Positions 58,370 through 64,000 of a stretch of 64,000 nucleotides of DNA are shown here, one piece after another. How positions within the stretch are numbered: the stretch's first letter is position 1; every line of letters starts with the position of its first letter. The stretch spans positions 51,416,591-51,480,590 of the forward strand of contig CM063498.1 in the NCBI GenBank assembly GCA_032207245.1, read 5' to 3'. The notes under the pieces are model-generated. The model was not told the origin of the DNA and did no database searches. It saw nothing but the letters and a program-made list of their open reading frames with translations. Made by a program: the position numbers and the translations under genes. This DNA is from Pardosa pseudoannulata. Lineage: Eukaryota; Arthropoda; Arachnida; Araneae; Lycosidae.

Positions 58370-60120
58370 AGTTATTAAAATAGCTCATTTTAATCCAATT
58401 ACCAGTACATTAAAGGATTGAAGTGCCCAAAATACCTTGAGTAGTTACAAGATGTTTATTTGCTATTTAATTTTATGAACCCCTCACCGTTTATCTCCCA
58501 AGTTTAAAATCTGGTTACACCTATGAGAAGGAACATACAGTCGGTCAAAGTAAAATTCTTAGGATTTTTCTAACCAGTTTAATATTTCAAGACTAAAAAC
58601 ATCTTGGGATGTAAGTAACACCCAACAAAATACTAAATTGAAAATATCCAATTTTAAGCTTTCTAAAATGTAGAACTTTGTATACGAATTTTACTTTGAC
58701 TGTATGCATTACGAACTGAAAAGCCTTCAATAGCTAATTTTTATTGAATGTGAAATGTCCTCTGTGTAGATTAATTCTTTTTCTACATTGATAATGACGA
58801 TTTAATTTTATAAAGACCTAGTTTTATTACAGGAAGTAGTAATTTTCTGAAAACCGTAAAATATGTACAAAAAGGGAAACTAGAAATATCTTTATTCACA
58901 AAATAACTAATTTGTGAATTAGAAACTATTTTTTTACATTAAATAGAAGTTGGTTGTCTTTTCTTCTGTGAGCCTATTATATTAATGCGAGCAATATAGT
59001 TTTCAGAATAAAGACTAATTTTTTTATGAATTTTTACTTTAAAATTAAGTGGATACTTTTTTAAAGTTTTAGGCTTAATGGTTAAAACATTTAACTTCTG
59101 TTTTATATAAAAATTTAGTTCTAACATATCCGCAAAAAAATTTAAATACGTAAGTGAATATTTTTTATTTTGTTAATATTTACGGTGACTAATTTTTTCA
59201 AAACTACAGAAATAAACTTAAGTTTCACCCAGAGATTCTTTTTATGAATTTGAAAAGAACGTTATAATCCATAAACCCAAAACGAACAAAGTTCCCCTTC
59301 AGCTAGTAATACGGATTTTAATGAGGAAACCGCTGTAAAATGATATTGTATTTATGGTGAATCATAAATTTGATACTTGATCTAGCGAATTTTTCATTCT
59401 AGTTTTAGAGAAGTTAGTTTTGTGATAATTAAGAACTCTTTACTTTGAAATGAAACTCTAGAATGTTACTGATCTTCGCTGACGTTTGTAATCAATATGC
59501 ACGAATAGAAATGCGTGAAATTGAGATTTGATGACATTTTCAAATTTCACAGTCTAATGGAAAGTGTCTTTCATTGAGAAGATTAGGTGATCAGCGCATT
59601 TCTAAATATTTTTTAATACTAATCTAACGTTAGCTTATACATCTTTTTCTTACTTGCAAGTTTGGATTATATTTCAAGGGCAGACACTTTTCCCCGGCAT
59701 GTAAAAGTTTTCAATGCTTTTCATTGCTTTAAATATAAAGGAACATGCTTGATTATTGTTGACAGATAAAGCTGTAAGGTATTTTAAATACAAAAAAATT
59801 AACAGTTGTTCCTTATTGTCCCAGGCTTATCAGTTGTGAATTGTTTAACAGAAAGGCATGAATTTAATGTTCTCGCATGTAGCGCAAAGCAAATTTGAGT
59901 TTTTTTTTCACAAAGTGTGTCCTAATAGAATGATGGAAATATGAATGCAATGAAGTCTTGGGTCAGCGTTTTCGAACCTTTTGGTACTCGTACCGCTAGT
60001 GGAACACGAGTTAGTAATGCGCAAAAAATAGTGGACATAAAAATAAAACGTTTTCCTAAAATTCATAAAAAAATTAGTCTGTTTATGATCCAACATGACA
60101 TTTACGCGTGTTTCAATGTA
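58370..60120 (+). other. ABCG intron 2, central part
   Basis: AT-rich, no gene. At about 59969 CAGCGTTTTCGAACCTTTTGG resembles, split as CAGCGTTTTCGAACC and TTTTGG, a hAT terminus, but no partner end or 8-bp duplication was found. Confidence 0.4.
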
Positions 60121-60125
60121 ATTGG

Positions 60126-60297
60126 GCCGAACGATGGACGATTGGTTAGGGTGCTGGACTTCGGTATCAGAGTTCGTGGGTTCGAATCCCACAGTGGCAT
60201 GAATGTTCGTAGCCGTTCGGAATCTGCTTTAAGCTGTAGGTCCCGGTCTCATTAGCCCTCGTGTTGAAAAAAATAGACCTTAGCACTCCAAACCAAC
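60126..60297 (+). mobile_element. S1 SINE in ABCG intron 2
   Basis: Full-length copy from GCCGAACGATGG through GGTTCGAATCCC to CCAAACCAACC. The flanks CAATGTAATT and CAACGTAATT are a plausible target-site duplication, although the right one begins several bases after the tail. Confidence 0.88.
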
Positions 60298-60904
60298 CGT
60301 CTAAATCAACGTAATTAGTCTTATGTGATGTGAATGCATGGTAGCATTATAAAACGTATGATGCAAATAAACACGTTCGTAATAAATTTCACAAAATGCA
60401 ATCATTTTAAAGGTCTTACAATTTATCAGGATGTACAACCAAGTTGAACATGAGCTAAAAAAGTATGTGAAAAGCTGTCTTAGGTAAATATTCGAAAGAC
60501 CGAAGAAATTTTTCTTTATGAATGTTTTTACGATATTTTATCCCCCTCTTATCGCTTTAAAAAGACGGATCTGTTGATCATTATCCAGAGGGTAGTTTCT
60601 CGTGAACTGTAAACTGAAACTTTACTACTCGCCATGAATTTCTGATTAAGAAAACTGATTTTACATATTAGCCATTAGATAACTACCTCTGCGTCTTACG
60701 AAAGTATTATCCTGAAATTACGTATGCATGGATACTTTCAACCTTTACTGTATTGCTTGCGCTCATGCACTTTACAGAGTTGGTTAGGATGAATGCAGGT
60801 TATAATGTAAATGCAAAAAACATTCTAATAAATGGGCACATTTCTAATACATATGAGTTAATATGTGCACGTATGTATTGCATAAAGTTTAGCAACAGAA
60901 CTTA

Positions 60905-61072
60905 ACGATGGCCGAATGGTTAGGGTGCTGGCCTTCAGAACCGGAGTTCGTGGGTTCGAATCCCATTCTGTATGGATGTTGGTAGCCGTTCGGAATCGAC
61001 TTTAAGCAGTAGGTCCCGGTCTCAATAGCCATTGTGTTTCAAAAAGTAGACCGTAGCTCTCCCAAACCAAAC
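60905..61072 (+). mobile_element. S1 SINE in ABCG intron 2
   Basis: Copy starting at CGATGGCCGAATGG and ending CCAAACCAAAC. A perfect 10-bp target-site duplication, CAGAACTTAA, lies at 60896-60905 and 61073-61082. Confidence 0.92.
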
Positions 61073-61082
61073 CAGAACTTAA

Positions 61083-62615
61083 GTCAATACCAAAGAGATT
61101 CTAATCTATTAAAGCTGATGACTATCTTACAAGGTATTGATGCAACGTATATCCTAGTACAGGAAATATTAGTCTGTACTCTTTACATTAGGACTATTTA
61201 TGTTCTGTATTTTACTTGGTATGATTAATTTGTTACTTTAAAATTAAAACGTTAAACTGAGTTATCGAACATGTGCATTTTCTTGCAATAAGTTTTTAAA
61301 TTATTTTATTAGGCATTTATATCGTAGTAATGGCTCTATGAATACTTTAACACTCGTTATTTAATTTCCTGGAACAGAAAACTTTAAAATTTATGAAGAT
61401 GTTCCTAGGAACAAACGAATAGAAAAACAGAAAATTTGGAATTTTTCCTGAAGCATTTGAATTTTTAAACATTTTCTTACTAGGTCTTCGTGAATCTTAA
61501 TGTTATTTAATACACTGTTGTCAGCCTCTTACACAATTAACAATTTTATAACCCATACAAGCTGATGCATAGCAAGCAAACGCTAAAGTGGTTAGTTAAA
61601 AATTCGGTACGTCTCATTTACCTTTAACGCAATATTTCTCATACTACTTAGTCTAGGAAAAGCTGACGAAACTATATTTCTAGTGTATAAATAACTGTTT
61701 GTAAAAGAATCTTATTTCCCCCACTGAGTTTTGTTATTCGTATAACAGACATTAAATTATTCTTCCTCTATTTTGCAATGTATATTAATTTTGTAAACAT
61801 CACTCATCAATGTATTCCAAAGATTAGCAAACTCGTTAAATTGGCCCTTCATTCTTCACGTGGGCACAAAACATTTAAGGCGATGGTGGACTTTCAAATT
61901 GGCTAAAATCGACCGTAAATTCGAATTTTCGCGTTTAGTGAATAGTGAAAGAATATATCGTTAGGAATACGGAGCAAAAACAATTTTTTCATTTCCATCA
62001 TTTTATCATTACTTATGGGCATAAGCTTATCATTACTTCTGGGTATGGCAATAACTTCAAATGCTGTTTACTCAGAAGTAAAATTTCAATGTATTACAAA
62101 TGTTTAGAGTACCCCAGGCTCATTGAAAATAGATCATTGTCTCATACAATTCCAGTATTTACGTTAGTTTATAAAATAAAGTGTAGTTGAAACGGGTATG
62201 TTTTGAAGCATTTATGTTAGTTACGCATTTTAATTAACCGCTATAGCTGTTTATTCTGCAAAATATGGGTATCATCATCATAATTTTTTTTCTCTTTATA
62301 TTTTCTATGAATGTTTATGGAAATAACTACATTTTTTGTAAAGTCTATAAGGTATACTTAACATTTTTTATCATTTTATGCAAAATTGATGCGCCTGGAG
62401 CATTTTAAATTAATTTTGAAACAACTCCAAAACTAATGTTTTGTCTTCAAATTTTTAAAATATTTATATATCAATAGTACTAATAACATAGCCTATCTTC
62501 AAGAAGATTAATTTAAAAGGAAAACGTTTGCTCTAAAGGTCCACTGTCGCCTTCAACGGAGCTAAAAATGTTAATCCGAAACTTCAAAGCAATACAGTTT
62601 CTTTTCTCTCTTTAG
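61083..62615 (+). other. ABCG intron 2, right part
   Basis: AT-rich, no supported repeat or exon. It ends in a pyrimidine tract (TTTCTTTTCTCTCTTTAG) that serves as the acceptor of the next exon. Confidence 0.5.
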
Positions 62616-62805
62616 ACGCCAAAAAGTATCTGGCGACATCCTGGTGAATGGAAGCAATAGAGACATGAGAATATTCCGAAAGCTTTCTTGCTATATCATG
62701 CAGGATGATCATTTGCTTCCACACCTCACGGTACGGGAGTCTATCTACCTTGCAGCATGTTTGAAAATTCCTTTGACAGTCACAAAGGAAGAAAAGATGA
62801 AAGCC
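62616..62805 (+). CDS. ABCG transporter, third coding exon (Q-loop)
   Basis: Entered in phase 2 and left in phase 0 at donor GTAAGT (62806). Reads RQKVSGDILVNG, RDMRIFRKLSCYIMQDDHLL and PHLTVRESIYLAACLKIP. The Q-loop glutamine is in YIMQDD, which couples ATP binding to the membrane domain. SG.ILVNG..RD...FRK.SCYIMQDD.LLPHLTV is the ABCG1/ABCG4 pattern, not that of the white/scarlet or ABCG5/8 groups as I remember them. Signature, Walker B and transmembrane segments must lie beyond 64000. The pre-P-loop segment and this exon show no frameshift, so the gene looks functional. Confidence 0.95.
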
Positions 62806-62859
62806 GTAAGTACTTGATTTAAACAGTAGAGGGGAGGCGTGGAAGTTCTTATACCGAAC

Positions 62860-63378
62860 TTAACTCTTTGCCTTAAAACAACGTATGAGAGACGTGATCT
62901 TACTGCTGTGCCTAAAATGTGAACCTAGTATCACACGTGATGATTCTGTCTGGTCAAAAGTGTAAAGCTCGTGTCACACACGTTGTCTTTAGGCGATAGG
63001 TTTTTATTTTTGCGTTATTTTTCGTTACAGTTGCAATATAAGAGTTGGTCGTTTATTCTTAGGCGTAATTGCAATAGAGTATTATATTATATGCAGTAAA
63101 TTGTTGGTGCTTAAAAATTTCTATAAAAAATCTAAATTTAACCTAATGGCAAAAAGGAAAATGGTTACTAATAACAGTGCAGGAAAGTGTCCTAATTACA
63201 CCTTAGAAACTGAAACAAATACAGATTTGGATACATCTGAAGACAGCATTGTAGTTTGTCCTGTACAAAAACGTGTGTAAAATTTAGTGATGAAACTGCT
63301 TCTGGTCACGACGCATGAGAAAAGCTTTCATCGAAAGTGGCACACAATCGTCTCTCGATTCATAAGGCAAGAGGTTAA
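62860..63378 (+). mobile_element. piggyBac-type element P8 in ABCG intron 3
   Basis: TTAA at 62860-62863 and 63375-63378. It is a sister copy of P6 along its full length, with ends TTAACTCTTTGCCTTA and TAAGGCAAGAGGTTAA. It contains a short frame MAKRKMVTNNSAGKCPNYTL that continues acidic to about residue 44, like a piggyBac N-terminus, then breaks off. Confidence 0.92.
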
Positions 63379-63951
63379 AGACAATTTTCTATTTTTAAAT
63401 ACTTAATTTTATTAGAAGTGCAGTCGGATAATTGAATACATTATGGAACAAAGCTGTCGTTGAGTTTTGATGAGCTAAGAAATGTAAAATCAATGCATCT
63501 TTAAGCCTTGGTCTCTTTCTTAAATAGATCAAATAAGTTTTAAAGTTTTGTTTTTCGAAACAAGTTTTTTTCTCTAGCTAAGGCAGATGTCAATGCTGTA
63601 ATCTAAAAATATCTTAAAATATTTGCTGTTTATAATTTTGTTATTTTTATTGCATGTTACGATTTTTCGAACCTCGCATATAATTTTCTGCAGGTGCATA
63701 AATTGAAATCGTGACACTTTTAAAGCTTCACTTTGGTCTTCTGTTTGCATGTGTTACTAAATCTATCTAAAAGTTTTTCTTTTTTGTAAATGGCATCTAG
63801 TTTTAATTTTAAGCAACAGACGTTCCCTAACAAGGACAGGCTGTAATATTCAGCTTTAGATTTCATTTGGGTTTCACTACTTTTAAGACTTTTCTATTCG
63901 ACGAAACGTTTAATTTTAATTGAAGAGATAAAATATGGAGAAATACTAATA

Positions 63952-64000
63952 CAGTAGAAACTCGGTATAACGATCCCCTGTGGGACCAACATCATATGGT
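63952..64000 (+). mobile_element. pogo/Tigger-like terminus, cut by the window end
   Basis: TA followed by CAGTAGAAACTCGGTATAACG, then CCCTGTGGGACC, fits the terminal inverted repeat of pogo/Tigger-type Tc1/mariner elements. The body lies outside the window. Confidence 0.55.

Noticed and set aside
59969..60125. hAT-like terminus CAGCGTTTTCGAACC
   Set aside because: No matching end and no 8-bp duplication was found.
60126..60200. Possible functional tRNA gene (A and B boxes with GGTTCGAATCCC)
   Set aside because: The same tRNA-like head recurs with an identical downstream body, CCAAA tail and target duplications, so these are SINEs.

Overview
The window is nuclear DNA from a eukaryote, most probably an arthropod and plausibly a chelicerate such as a spider. 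The organism call is an inference from the AT-rich sequence, GT-AG introns, tRNA-headed SINEs, many degenerate Tc1/mariner, hAT and piggyBac remnants, and a multi-MATH TRAF-like protein. There are no bacterial-style operons, and I see no CRISPR array, rRNA gene or convincing functional tRNA gene.

Only two host genes can be supported, both on the + strand. (1) At 2542-3631 lies the terminal exon of a TRAF-like protein with tandem MATH domains; its other exons lie upstream, outside the window or unrecognised. (2) From 52319 to beyond the right end lies an ABC transporter of the ABCG1/ABCG4 type. Three consecutive coding exons (52319-52560, 56715-56829, 62616-62805) join with compatible phases into 180 codons covering the N-terminus, Walker A and Q-loop; the rest lies beyond the window. 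A possible promoter and noncoding first exon sits at about 22330-22545. An unidentified broken coding segment lies on the - strand at 26404-26884.

The rest is a densely nested repeat landscape. 1-2.1 kb: SINEs and a long-TIR DNA transposon. 4.0-8.7 kb: a degenerate array of long direct repeats carrying a TA-flanked and a TTAA-flanked insertion, both with readable empty sites. 8.8-13.5 kb: SINEs, long (TA)n tracts and a reverse-transcriptase-like remnant. 14.2-15.9 kb: a Tc1 element with another repeat inside it. 17.8-20.3 kb: LINE-like debris. 20.4-21.7 kb: eight head-to-tail 163-bp satellite monomers. 22.7-25 kb: a short-period repeat split by a second Tc1 element. 27.6-28.8 kb: a Tc1 element of another family. 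29-45 kb: a ~345-bp satellite interrupted by two hAT elements, piggyBac-type elements and a ~3.1-3.5 kb tandem duplication. 45-50.4 kb: nested TTAA elements, Harbinger-type MITEs and a truncated Tc1. 51.5-64 kb: the ABCG gene, whose introns hold three short piggyBac-type elements, a 5'-truncated LINE, a MITE and SINEs.

The least expected structures are the abundance of TTAA-flanked elements (at least seven to eight), insertions whose empty site can be read elsewhere in the same window, a Tc1 lineage that appears to have transposed while carrying another repeat, and a TRAF-like protein with evidence for at least three MATH repeats. I did not find a clearly new multi-gene system. All alignments were made by eye, so repeat ages, family names and exact edges are provisional.
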